Below, piece after piece: positions 9,129 to 17,818 of a stretch of 33,106 nt of DNA. This DNA comes from Streptomyces sp. T39 (GTDB lineage Bacteria; Actinomycetota; Actinomycetes; Streptomycetales; Streptomycetaceae): the NCBI RefSeq assembly GCF_008042045.1, contig NZ_RDBP01000012.1:2686716-2719821 (forward strand), written 5' to 3'. How positions within the stretch are numbered: the stretch's first letter is position 1; each line of letters opens with the position of its first letter. The notes below the pieces were generated by a model. That model was not told the origin of the DNA. It did not search any database and saw only the letters and a list, made by a program, of their open reading frames with translations. Made by a program: the position numbers and the translations under genes.

Positions 9129-11431
9129 ATGCCATTCCGTGGCCGGTTGCTGAACCGGCACATACCAGGGCGGTTGCTTGCAGCGACCGCCCTGGGACTG
9201 ACCGTCGCCCTGACCGGCACTGCGGTCCACGCCGTACCCGCGGCGGATCCCGGCCGGGGACGGCCCGGGGTCCAGGAGACCGATCCGGTCGAGGGCCGGA
9301 ACGCCAAGTCCGCGCCGCGACCGCCCGATCCGGCCCGGAAGGCCGTCGTCACCCGGCTGGACAAGGCCGTCCTGCCACCCGGCGGCAGCCGGGAGGTCGC
9401 GGTGGCGGCCTCACCGAAGCCCGTCGAGGTCGGCGGCCTGCCCGTCTCGGTCGCCGCCGTGCAGTCCGCGAAGGCGTCCGGGGCGAGGAGCGCCCGCACG
9501 GCCGCCGCCACGCCCGCGCAGGTCCGGGTGGACGTGCTGTCCCCGGCGCGCGCGAAGGACCTCTCGGCGGGCGCCGTGCTCCGGGTCCAGCGGGCCGACC
9601 AGTCCGCGACCGGCGCCAAGGTCCGTCTGTCCGTGGACTATTCCGCCTTCGAGGAGGCGTACGGCGGCTCCTACGGCGCCCGGCTGCGCCTGGTGCAGCT
9701 CCCCGCCTGCGCCGAGTTCGCCGCACCGGGCAGCAAGGCGTGCCCCGGCACCGGCACACCGTTGCCCACGGTGAACGACCCGGTGGCCAACACGGCATCC
9801 GCCGAGGTCACCGCCGCGCCGGCGGACCCGGACGGCACCTCGGCGATGGCGGCCCGGGGGGCCTCGCTCGTCGCCCTCGCCGCCGGCTCCTCGTCGTCGC
9901 AGGGCACCTTCGGGGCGACCTCCCTCTCCCCCTCCGCCAGTTGGAGCGTCGCCCGCTCCACGGGCGGCTTCTCCTGGTCGTACCCGATGCGCACGGTGCC
10001 GGTGGCCGGTGGACTCGCGCCCTCGGTCGGGCTCTCGTACCAGTCGCAGTCGATCGACGGCCAGACCTCGGCGACGAACAACCAGGGTTCCTGGATCGGC
10101 GAGGGCTTCAGCTACGAGTCGGGCTACGTCGAGCGTCGCTACAAGCCCTGCGCCGACGACGGCCACGACGGCTCCGCCGAGCAGTGCTGGGCCTTCGACA
10201 ACGCCACCGTGGTGCTGAACGGCAACGCGTCCCAGATCATCAAGGACGACACCACGGGAGCCTGGAAGCTGGCGAACTCCGACGGTTCGAAGGTCGAGAA
10301 GCTGACCGGCGCCGTCAACGGTGACAACGACGGCGAGCACTGGCGGATCATCACCCCGGACGGCAAGGAGTACTGGTTCGGGCTCAACCGGCTCCCGGGC
10401 TGGGCTTCCGGCAACGAGGAGACGCAGTCCGCCTGGACGCTGCCGGTCTTCGGCGACGACTCGGGCGAGCCCTGCCACAACGCGACGTTCACCGCCGCCC
10501 ACTGCAAGCAGGCATGGCGCTGGAACCTCGACTACGTCAAGGACCCGCACGACAACGTCGTCTCGCACTACTACGCCAAGGAGGTGAACCACTACGCGCT
10601 GAACGCCAGGACGGACGTCAACGGCACGTCCTACGACCGCGGCGGTCACCTGAAGCGGATCGACTACGGTCAGCGCGACACCCAGGTGTACGCGGCCAAG
10701 GCCCCGGCACGGGTGGTCTTCGACGTGACCGAGCGCTGCCTCGCCGACTCGTCCTTCGACTGCGCCGAGTCCAAGCGCACGGGCGCCAACGCCTCCCACT
10801 GGCCCGACGTCCCCGTGGACCGGGAGTGCAAGGCCTCCACCAAGTGCGGATCCGACCAGGTCTCGCCGACGTTCTTCACCACCAAGCGCCTCAAGGCCGT
10901 CGTCACCCAGATGCGCAAGAGCGCCACCGAGTACCAGGACGTCGACGCCTGGCTGTTCACCCACGCCTTCCTCGACAACGGTGACGACTCCAAGAGCCTG
11001 TGGCTGTCGAAGATCGACCACGAGGGCCGGGTCGGCACCACCGCCAAGGTCCCGTCGCTCGACCTCTTCGGCGAGCAGATGGAGAACCGGGTCGACGCCG
11101 TGGGCGACAACATCGCCCCCTTCCGGCGCCACCGGCTGGTGACGGTGGTCAGCGAGACCGGCGCCCAGCTCGACATCAACTTCGCGCCGGCGGACTGCAC
11201 GGCCTCCGCCCTGCCGAAGCCCGGTGAGTCCACGAAGCGCTGCTATCCGGTCAAGTGGGCCGCGCCCGGCAACATCGACCCGATCGACGACTGGTTCCAC
11301 AAGTACGTCGTCGCGGAGATCGTCGAGACCGACCGCACCGGCGGCGGCGACAAGATGGTGACCCGCTACGCCTACAACGGTCCGGCCGGCTGGCGGCACT
11401 CCAAGGCCGACGGCATCACCCCGGCGGAGTT

Positions 11432-11434
11432 CCC
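11432..11434 (+). other. Frameshift site in the RHS gene
   Basis: With the sequence as given, codons here read Glu-Phe-Pro-Asp-Val-Gly and leave the family frame. With two C bases instead of three they read EFLTWGGWQGYGKVTVTSG, and WxGYGKVTV is what streptomycete RHS proteins usually show at this point. The +1 base is in a short C-run followed by a G-run four bases later (GTGGGGCGG), a typical place for a base-calling or assembly error. Confidence 0.8.
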
Positions 11435-14400
11435 TGACGTGGGGCGGCTGGCAGGGCTACGGCAAGGTCACCGTGACCTCCGGCAGCGCCGATGTGCAGT
11501 CCACCCGCATCGACTACACGTACCTGCAGGGCATGGACGGGGACAAGGACCCGGCCGGCGGCACCCGTTCCGTCAAGGTCAAGGACTCGACCGGTACGGA
11601 GTACACCGACGCGGAGGAGTTCACCGGCCACCAGCTGGAGGCCCAGACCTGGAACGGCGACAAGGTCGTCTCCAAGGTCATCGCCACCCCCTGGAAGGCC
11701 GTGACGGCCACCCAGACCCGCAGTTGGGGCACGGCACATGCCTCGATCGTGCGGACGGAGACGGAGCGCGGCTTCGAGCTGCGTTCCGGTGGGTCGTGGC
11801 TGGAGTCGAAGACGGTCACGAAGTACGACACGTCCAACGGCACCGGCCGGGTGGTGGAGGTCGACGACCAGGGTGACGTCTCCACGTCGTCCGACGACAC
11901 CTGCACCCGGACCTGGTACGCGGACAACACCGCTGCCAACCTGCTGTCCCTGCCGTCGCGCAGTGAGTCGGTCGGCGTGAAGTGCTCCGTGACGCCGGAC
12001 CGCAGGACGCAGGTCCACGCGGACGAGCGCACCTCCTACGACGGCAAGGCGTTCGGCGAGGCCCCGACCCGGGGTCTGGCGACCACGACCGAGCGGCTGA
12101 CCGCGCACAACGGCACCACGGGCACCTACCAGGTCACCGGCACCACGACCTATGACTCCTTCGGTCGTCCGCTGACGCAGAAGGACGCGTCCGGTGCCGA
12201 GACCAAGACGGCCTACACGGACGTCAACGGTCTGATCTCGCAGACGAAGAACACCAACGCGCTGAACCACGTCACCACCACCGACTACCTGCCCGCCTGG
12301 GGCATGTCGGCCGGCCAGACCGATGCCAACGGCAAGCGCACCGACCTCGCCTACGACGGGCTGGGCCGCCTCACCTCGGTCTGGCTCCCGGACCGGGCGA
12401 AGACGCAGACGCCGTCGATCAAGTACTCCTACAACGTCCGCCGCGACAAGGTCACCGCGATCCGGTCCGACAAGATCGAGAACGACGGCTCCTACGGCTC
12501 CGAGTACCAGCTCTACGACAGCCTGCTGCGCCCGCGCCAGCTCCAGACCGAGGGCCCGAACGGCACCCGGATGGTGGCCGACTCGTTCTACGACGGCACC
12601 GGCAAGGTCAAGCAGACCAACGCCACCTACAACGCCGCCGGCGCTGCTTCGGACGAGCTGCTGATCGTCCGCAACGGCGAGGTCGGCCAGCAGTCCCTGA
12701 TGCGCTACGACGGTCTCGGCCGTCCGACCGCGCAGATCATGGCCGTCTCTGGTGTCGAGCAGTGGCGCACCACCACCAGCTATGACGGCGAGCGCACCAC
12801 CGTCGACCCGCCGCAGGGCGGCGTCCCGACGACGTCGATCAGCGACGCGAAGGGCAACACGAAGGAGATCTGGCACTACAAGGGCGACTCCCCGAACCCG
12901 CTGCTGGGCTACGACGTCACCACGTACACCTTCACGGCGAAGAACCAGCTGGAGACCGTCACCGACGCCAAGGGCAACCAGTGGCGCTACGAGTACGACC
13001 TCCTGGGTCGCAAGACCAAGAGCGTGGACCCGGACGCAGGGACGTCGACGACCCAGTACGACGGCCTCGACCGCCCCGTGTCGGCGACCGACGGGCGGGG
13101 CAAGAAGATCTCCACCGTCTACGACAAGCTCGGCCGCACCCTGTCCACCTGGCAGGGCGAGGCGAACACCGGTACCAAGATCACGGAGACCCGGTACGAC
13201 AAGGCCGGCCTGCTGGGTCGGGCCTACGCCGCGCTGAGCTACGTGTCGCCGACGGAGTACTTCGCGAACATCACCCAGACCTGGGACGACTTCTACCGTC
13301 CGCTCCGGACCGACTATGTGGTGCCCGCGTCCCAGGGGGACCTCGCAGGGACGTACACCTTCACGGCGGCCTACAACCGTGACGGCACGGTGCAGTCCAA
13401 CGGCCTGCCTGCTGCGGGCGGTCTGCCGGCCGAGGTACTGGTCAGCGGGTACGACGATCTCCAGCGCCCGACGACGCTGACCGGTTCGACGCCGTACGTC
13501 ACGAACACGGTCTACTCGAACCAGAGCCACATGCTCCAGCTGGAGCTGAACACAGGCGGCAAGAAGGTCTGGCAGACGTTCGACTACGAGACCGGAACCG
13601 ACCGTCTGCGCAGTTCCACGGTGGACGTCTACGGTGCCCCGGCGCCGGTGAAGCAGTCGCACTACTCCTATGACCAGGCGGGCAACGTCCTGTCGATCGC
13701 CGACACGTCCGACACCGCGACGCCGGACGTGCAGTGCTTCGGCTACGACGCCCGAAAGCGTCTGGCCGAGGCGTGGACCCCGTCGGCGACCGCGGCCGAG
13801 GCGGCCGGTGGCGGTACCACCGGGTCGGTCGCGCCCGTCGAAGGGTCTTCTCCGACGGTGTGCCAGTCCGCCCCCGGCGCGAAGGCGCTCGGCGGCCCGG
13901 CACCGTACTGGAAGTCCTACGTCACGGACGCCATCGGCAACCGGACCTCGGAGACGGTGCACGACACCGGGCTGAACCCGGCGAAGAACATCACCCGCAC
14001 CTTCACCTACGGCGGCGCGGGCGCGCTCGGCGACGGACCGCACCAGGTCACCAAGGTCGTCGAGAACACCCCGACCGGCGACCGGCAGTCGACGTACGAG
14101 TACGACGACGCAGGCAACACCACCAAGCGCACCATCGGCGGTGACGCGCAGACGCTGGAGTGGACCGACGCCGGGAAGCTCACCAAGGCGAAGGAGGCCG
14201 ACGGGTCCGAGACGGCCTATCTCTACGACAGCGACGGCAACCGGGTCCAGCGCAAGGACAAGACCGGTACGACGGTCTATCTGCCGGGGATGGAGCTGAA
14301 GCTCTCCGCCGACGGCGGCAAGAAGTCGGCGACCCGCTACTACGCGCACGCCGGTCAGAGCGTCGCCGTGCGCACCGACGACGGCATGGTCTCGTTCATC

Positions 14401-15243
14401 GCGGCCGACCACCACGGCACGGGAGAACTTGCCGTCGACGCGGCGACCGGCTCGGTGACCCAGCGCCGCTTCGACCCCTACGGTGTCGAGCGCGGCACGG
14501 CGACCGGCACCTGGCCGGGCGAGAAGGGTTTCGTCGGCGGCACCATCGACAAGTCGACCGGCCTGACCCATCTCGGCGCGCGTGAGTACGACGCGGTGAT
14601 CGGCAAGTTCATCTCCGTCGACCCGATCATCGACTACACGCAGCCGCAGCAGATCAACGGCTACGCCTACGCCAACAACAGCCCGGTGACCCACGCCGAC
14701 CCGAGCGGCATGGCGATCCCTGAGTGCCTCCAGGGTCTGATCGAGTGCCGGGGCGGTCTTCCTGTCCCCAGCAAGGACAGGAATCCGACCTTCCAGGAGG
14801 AGAAGGCCGTTTCCGGGGCGGAGACCGCTCTGGTCGGCGCGCAGGGCCAGCAGTCGGCCGCCAAGCAGCGGATCAAGTCCGCGGGCAAGGCGCTCGTCAA
14901 GATCGCCCGGGACATCCTGGGCGTGGACGCCGCGCTCGACTGCGTCTCCAGCGGAGACATGGGCGCCTGCGGCGAGACGCTGCTGAACATCGCGGGCAGC
15001 TTCGCCGGCGGTCTCGCGGGGAAGATCCTCGCGAAGTACGGCGCACCGTGGAACTGGGCCAAGGGCGCCAAACTCGCCAAGCGGGTCGTCAACCTCGTCG
15101 GCGATCTCGTCGGCGGCGTCAAGGACCTCTGGAAGGCCAACAAGGCCGTCGGCAAGGCCAAGGACGGGCTCTCCAAGGCCAAGGACGCACTGGCCGCAGC
15201 CAAGAAGAAGGCGGCCCAGGCGCTCAAGAAGAAGAAGCCCGAC

Positions 15244-16074
15244 TGCCACAGTTTCCTGCCCGGCACGAAGGTGCTTCTCGCCGACGGCACCTCGAAGCCG
15301 ATCGAGGACGTGGTCCTCGGCGACAAGGTGACCGTCACCGACCCGGAGACCGGGGAGACGACGGTCCGCGAGGTCGCGGGCACCATCGTCACCGAGGACG
15401 ACAAGCACTTCGTCGACCTCACCGTCACCGGTGGATCCGGGGCGGCGGAGGCGCTGATCGCCACCGTCACCCACCCGTTCTGGGTGGTCTCGGAGAGCGC
15501 CTGGGTCGAAGCGGGCGACCTGCGGCCCGGTATGACCCTGCGCACCCCGTCGGGCGACACGGTCGAGGTCACGGACACGCGCCACTTCGACCAGCGCCAG
15601 CGCACCCACGACCTCACCGTCACGGGCATCCACGCCTACTACGTGCTGGCCGGCACGACTCCGCTCCTCGTGCACAACTGCGACGTCGCGCTCGGTATGA
15701 AGGACGAGGGCACCTACGAGTGGGCCAACAAGAAGGGCTTCAAGCACTTCGACGGTGTGCAGGACTGGCAGGGGCCCGTGGAGTCCGCGATCGCGGACTC
15801 CAATGTCCGCCTCCATGTCAACATGAAGGGGATTCCGGACTTCTCGGAAGCGGCGAAGGACGGACTCAACCCCACCCATCCCTACGCGACGGACAAGGAG
15901 ATGGGCATGATCGCCAGAGCAGTCGTGCACGGCAAGCGGTCCTGGGACTCGATCAAGTTCTACAAACCCAACGCCAAGGGCGACCTGGTGGAGACGGACA
16001 TCGCGGAACCCGACTGGTCGACCTTCGGACGCGTCAGGGGTTACATCAACGATCCGGGCCCGTCGTGCGGGTGC
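15244..16074 (+). other. HINT self-cleaving domain and C-terminal toxin candidate of the RHS protein
   Basis: The HINT domain begins with a catalytic-type Cys at 15244 (CHSFLPGTKVLLADGTSKPI). It contains VTHPFWV and AGDLRPGM and ends LLVHNC, with the Asn codon at 15676 and Cys at 15679. This is the intein-like module of polymorphic toxins, expected to cleave at the Asn-Cys bond and release what follows. The freed 132 residues (15679-16074) include ALGMKDEGTYEWANKKGF, VRLHVNMKGI and WDSIKFYK and end SCGC. They loosely resemble the domain called polymorphic toxin type 27, whose activity I cannot state; the assignment is tentative and no nuclease motif is obvious. Confidence 0.7.
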
Positions 16075-16105
16075 TGATCACGAGGCGAAAGGAGCTCCCG
16101 ACGCA

Positions 16106-16783
16106 GTGAGTGCCATCGATCCCGGGCTGTACCCGGACGTGGCCGCCATGGGCGGGCTGACGGACGCGATCGCGTCCGTGGCCCGTCGCAGGGAGGCCGA
16201 CGTGGGCGAACCCGTCGACCCGGTGTCCGCATCGGGCGCGGACTCCGTCACGGCGGTGACGGAGTCCGGGCGGGGGACGCTGCGCGTCTCCCTCGCCACG
16301 GAGTCCCGGACGTTCTTCCTGGGGATCCACGAGCGCAGGTTCGTCTGGGCCGAGGGCGCGACGGAGGAGCTGGATTCGCTGGTCGACGCGATCGCGGCGT
16401 GGCGGGGCGGGATGCCGGTGGACGATTTCGCCGCGCGCTTCCCGTTCATGACGCCGGGGCGGCTGGCCAGGGCCCGTGAAGCCGGCGACGTCACCCGCGC
16501 GCAGTGGGACTGGCTGCGCACCGCGGAAGTGCACGCGGACGAGCGGGCCCTGGTCACGGCGTTCCACGAGGACGGGCGCTTCCACCGGTTCTTCCCCGTG
16601 CTGACGCACGGTGTGCTGAGGCTCGGCCTCGACGGCGGTGACCCCGAGGCGGGGGCGATCGCCGTGGCCCCCGAGGACAAGGCGTACCGGGTGACCGACA
16701 CCCGCAGTTCCGGGCCCGGCGAAGTCGCCGCCTCGCCCGCCGAGGCGGTCGAGGCGGCGGCACGCCGCCTGACCGACGACTGA
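16106..16783 (+). CDS. DUF6193-like protein, probable immunity protein, 225 aa
   Basis: No signal peptide or membrane segment is visible, so it should be cytosolic. The layout resembles DUF6193, a family common in Streptomyces: LYPDVAAMGGL near the start, then RTFFLGIHERRFVWAEG, AIAAWRGGMPVDDFAARFPFM, RAQWDWLRTAE, FHEDGRFHRFFPVLTHGVLRL and a C-terminal ASPAEAVEAAARRL helix. The family has no established function that I know of. The GTG at 16106 follows AAAGGAG (16088-16094) and lies 28 bases after the RHS stop, so the two are probably co-transcribed. In polymorphic toxin loci the gene directly after the toxin is normally its immunity gene, and that is the inferred role. The intact frame suggests that protection is still needed. 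A strong terminator ends the unit. Confidence 0.8.
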   Translation: MSAIDPGLYPDVAAMGGLTDAIASVARRREADVGEPVDPVSASGADSVTAVTESGRGTLRVSLATESRTFFLGIHERRFVWAEGATEELDSLVDAIAAWRGGMPVDDFAARFPFMTPGRLARAREAGDVTRAQWDWLRTAEVHADERALVTAFHEDGRFHRFFPVLTHGVLRLGLDGGDPEAGAIAVAPEDKAYRVTDTRSSGPGEVAASPAEAVEAAARRLTDD

Positions 16784-16803
16784 GACGCGCGTCCTCGCGT
16801 CAC

Positions 16804-16837
16804 AAGGGCCGCCCCCGGTTCCCCGGGGGCGGCCCTT
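16804..16837. terminator. Bidirectional terminator after the toxin-immunity unit
   Basis: A perfect 15-bp stem (16804-16818 with 16823-16837) and TTCC loop, flanked by A residues on the left and a short T-run on the right. It lies 20 bases after the DUF6193-like stop and 27 bases beyond the stop of the convergent regulator, so it can serve both. Confidence 0.9.
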
Positions 16838-16864
16838 TCGCGTAAGCGGTCGTGACGCCCGGTC

Positions 16865-17563
16865 TCAGTCCTTCCCCAGCCCCTCCCAGAAGCGCTCCAC
16901 GATCCCCTCCAGGTACCGCCGTCCGTCCTCGCCGGAGGCGGTGCTGCCGCCGGCCCGGCTGAGGGTGGCCGTGATGAGGGTCTGGTACTCCTGGTGCATG
17001 GCGCGCAGGGTCTCCTTGAGGTCGCGCTTGTCCATGCCCAGGTGCTTGGCGATGGCGCGGACGTGGGCCTGCCAGCGGGTGGAGACGGCCTCGGTGAGGA
17101 GGCGGGTGAGTTCGTCCTCGAGGCCGGTGATGGCCACGAAGTCCTGCGGGGGGAGGGCGAGTACCTCACCGAGGGCGGCGGACTGGCGCTGGTCGCCGGT
17201 CCATCGGCCGGTCTCCTCGATGTGGAGGTAGTCGTCGACGCGGAGCCCGACCGCCCGTGCCACGTCCTCGGCGGGAAGGCCCCGGGCGAGACGGTGTTCG
17301 TGCAGGGTCCGTGGGCGGCCCATGAGTTCGCCGGGACCGCACCACAGCGCGCCCGCGAGGGCGGCGAGTTCGTCGGAGGTGGGCAGAGCGGTGCCGCGTT
17401 CCCATGCCGCGACGTGCTCGGGGGTGATGTGGTTCATGCCGTAGGAGGCGCGCATGCCGTAGGCGACGTGGCCGTGGGCCATCCCGAGTTTCTCGCGCAG
17501 AAACCGGGCGGCGCGCGCGTTGAAGGGGAGCGGTGGATGCACGCGCTGAGAGTAGGCCGTCAC
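16865..17563 (-). CDS. Double helix-turn-helix (XRE-like) transcriptional regulator, 232 aa
   Basis: Two XRE-type DNA-binding segments follow each other. The first is residues 15-82, ending PEHVAAWERGTALPTSDELAALAGAL. The second is residues 85-143, with LARGLPAEDVARAVGLRVDDYLHIEETGRW. The remaining 90 residues are helical and charged (LTEAVSTRWQAHVRAIAKHLG) and probably serve dimerisation or ligand binding; I do not recognise a named domain there. The start is GTG 17563 with GGAG nine bases upstream. It diverges from the purine permease at 17819, so it may control that gene, itself, or both. Its own ribosome binding site lies in an unusual set of complementary boxes (17550-17613). The target is unknown. 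Confidence 0.85.
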   Translation of the reverse strand: MTAYSQRVHPPLPFNARAARFLREKLGMAHGHVAYGMRASYGMNHITPEHVAAWERGTALPTSDELAALAGALWCGPGELMGRPRTLHEHRLARGLPAEDVARAVGLRVDDYLHIEETGRWTGDQRQSAALGEVLALPPQDFVAITGLEDELTRLLTEAVSTRWQAHVRAIAKHLGMDKRDLKETLRAMHQEYQTLITATLSRAGGSTASGEDGRRYLEGIVERFWEGLGKD

Positions 17564-17613
17564 AGCCGGCTACTCCACGGCCGCCGTCGCCTGCATCCCG
17601 CTTTGTGGAGTAG
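17550..17613 (-). promoter_or_regulatory. Complementary boxes around the regulator's start: operator or SD-hiding hairpins
   Basis: Three copies of one element are present on the plus strand: GAGTAG at 17550-17555, CTACTCCAC at 17570-17578 and GTGGAGTAG at 17605-17613. The last two are perfect 9-bp inverted repeats 26 bases apart. In the regulator mRNA the middle box carries the Shine-Dalgarno GGAG. It can pair with the upstream box, or with the downstream one in a 9-bp bulged stem (17550-17559 with 17567-17575) whose 7-base loop holds the GTG start. It could act as a DNA operator or as a translational switch. Confidence 0.55.
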
Positions 17614-17624
17614 GTCGTGTTCGA

Positions 17625-17644
17625 TTCTGTAGGAACGTACAGAA
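17625..17644. promoter_or_regulatory. Palindrome TTCTGTA-N6-TACAGAA, operator candidate
   Basis: Perfect 7-bp arms (17625-17631 and 17638-17644) around six bases, in an AT-richer patch of the spacer between the regulator and the permease, 40 bases upstream of the permease -35. The 20-bp length with two-fold symmetry fits a dimeric regulator site. Confidence 0.5.
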
Positions 17645-17683
17645 CGTGCCCCCTACCATCAAGTTGCCTGTAAATCGAGTCAG

Positions 17684-17711
17684 TTGAGGTTTGCGGCGTG
17701 GCGCGTATGAT
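17684..17711 (+). promoter_or_regulatory. Predicted permease promoter
   Basis: TTGAGG (17684-17689), a 16-base spacer, then TATGAT (17706-17711) fit the main vegetative (HrdB) promoter pattern. Transcription would start near 17718, leaving a leader of about 100 bases before the ATG at 17819. The leader is GC-rich and shows no purine riboswitch core that I can recognise. Confidence 0.6.
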
Positions 17712-17818
17712 CCGCTCCGCGGGGGGCCGTATGTGCGTTCGTACGACGCGCGCGCATGCGCTTTCCCCGCCGCGCCGACTGTCCCCGATCCTCATCCGCA
17801 GTCCCAGGAGACGCCCTC

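Larger units (their letters stand above)
9129..16077 (+). pseudogene. Secreted RHS/YD-repeat polymorphic toxin, broken by one frameshift
   Basis: The ATG at 9129 has GGAG seven bases upstream and starts a Sec signal peptide: Arg-rich n-region, core LLAATALGLTVALTGTAV, likely cut after HA near residue 35. A beta-rich secreted region follows (SYPMRTVPVAGGLAPSVGLSY). About ten YD-type repeats (YDSFGRP, YDGLGRL, YDLLGRK, YDKLGRT) run from 12151 to 14250. The RHS core ends at 14581-14709 (EYDAVIGKFISVDPI to DPSG). Next are a Lys/Ala-rich linker, a HINT domain and a C-terminal 132-residue domain. The first frame is good to about 11431 and then becomes nonsense, ending at 11876; the correct frame resumes at once and is open to 16077. 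Removing one C from the CCC at 11432-11434 gives an uninterrupted protein of 2315 residues. Such proteins deliver C-terminal toxins to competitors. The break may be real or a sequencing error, and the downstream part shows no decay. Confidence 0.85.

Noticed and set aside
8398..9135. Overlapping Arg/Pro-rich frames in the spacer before the RHS gene, both strands
   Set aside because: Compositionally like shadow frames, no believable start, and one crosses a 19-bp hairpin.
11416..15930. 1504-codon minus-strand frame opposite the RHS gene
   Set aside because: Mirror of the strong codon bias of the YD-repeat gene; no domain recognisable.
11473..16077. Second RHS frame as an independent gene starting at GTG 11473
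   Set aside because: The codons before it continue the family sequence once one base is removed, and there is no ribosome binding site or signal peptide; it is the 3' part of a frameshifted gene.
17718..17818. Purine riboswitch in the permease leader
   Set aside because: Very GC-rich with no conserved purine-aptamer core visible; such switches are not expected upstream of this gene in Streptomyces.
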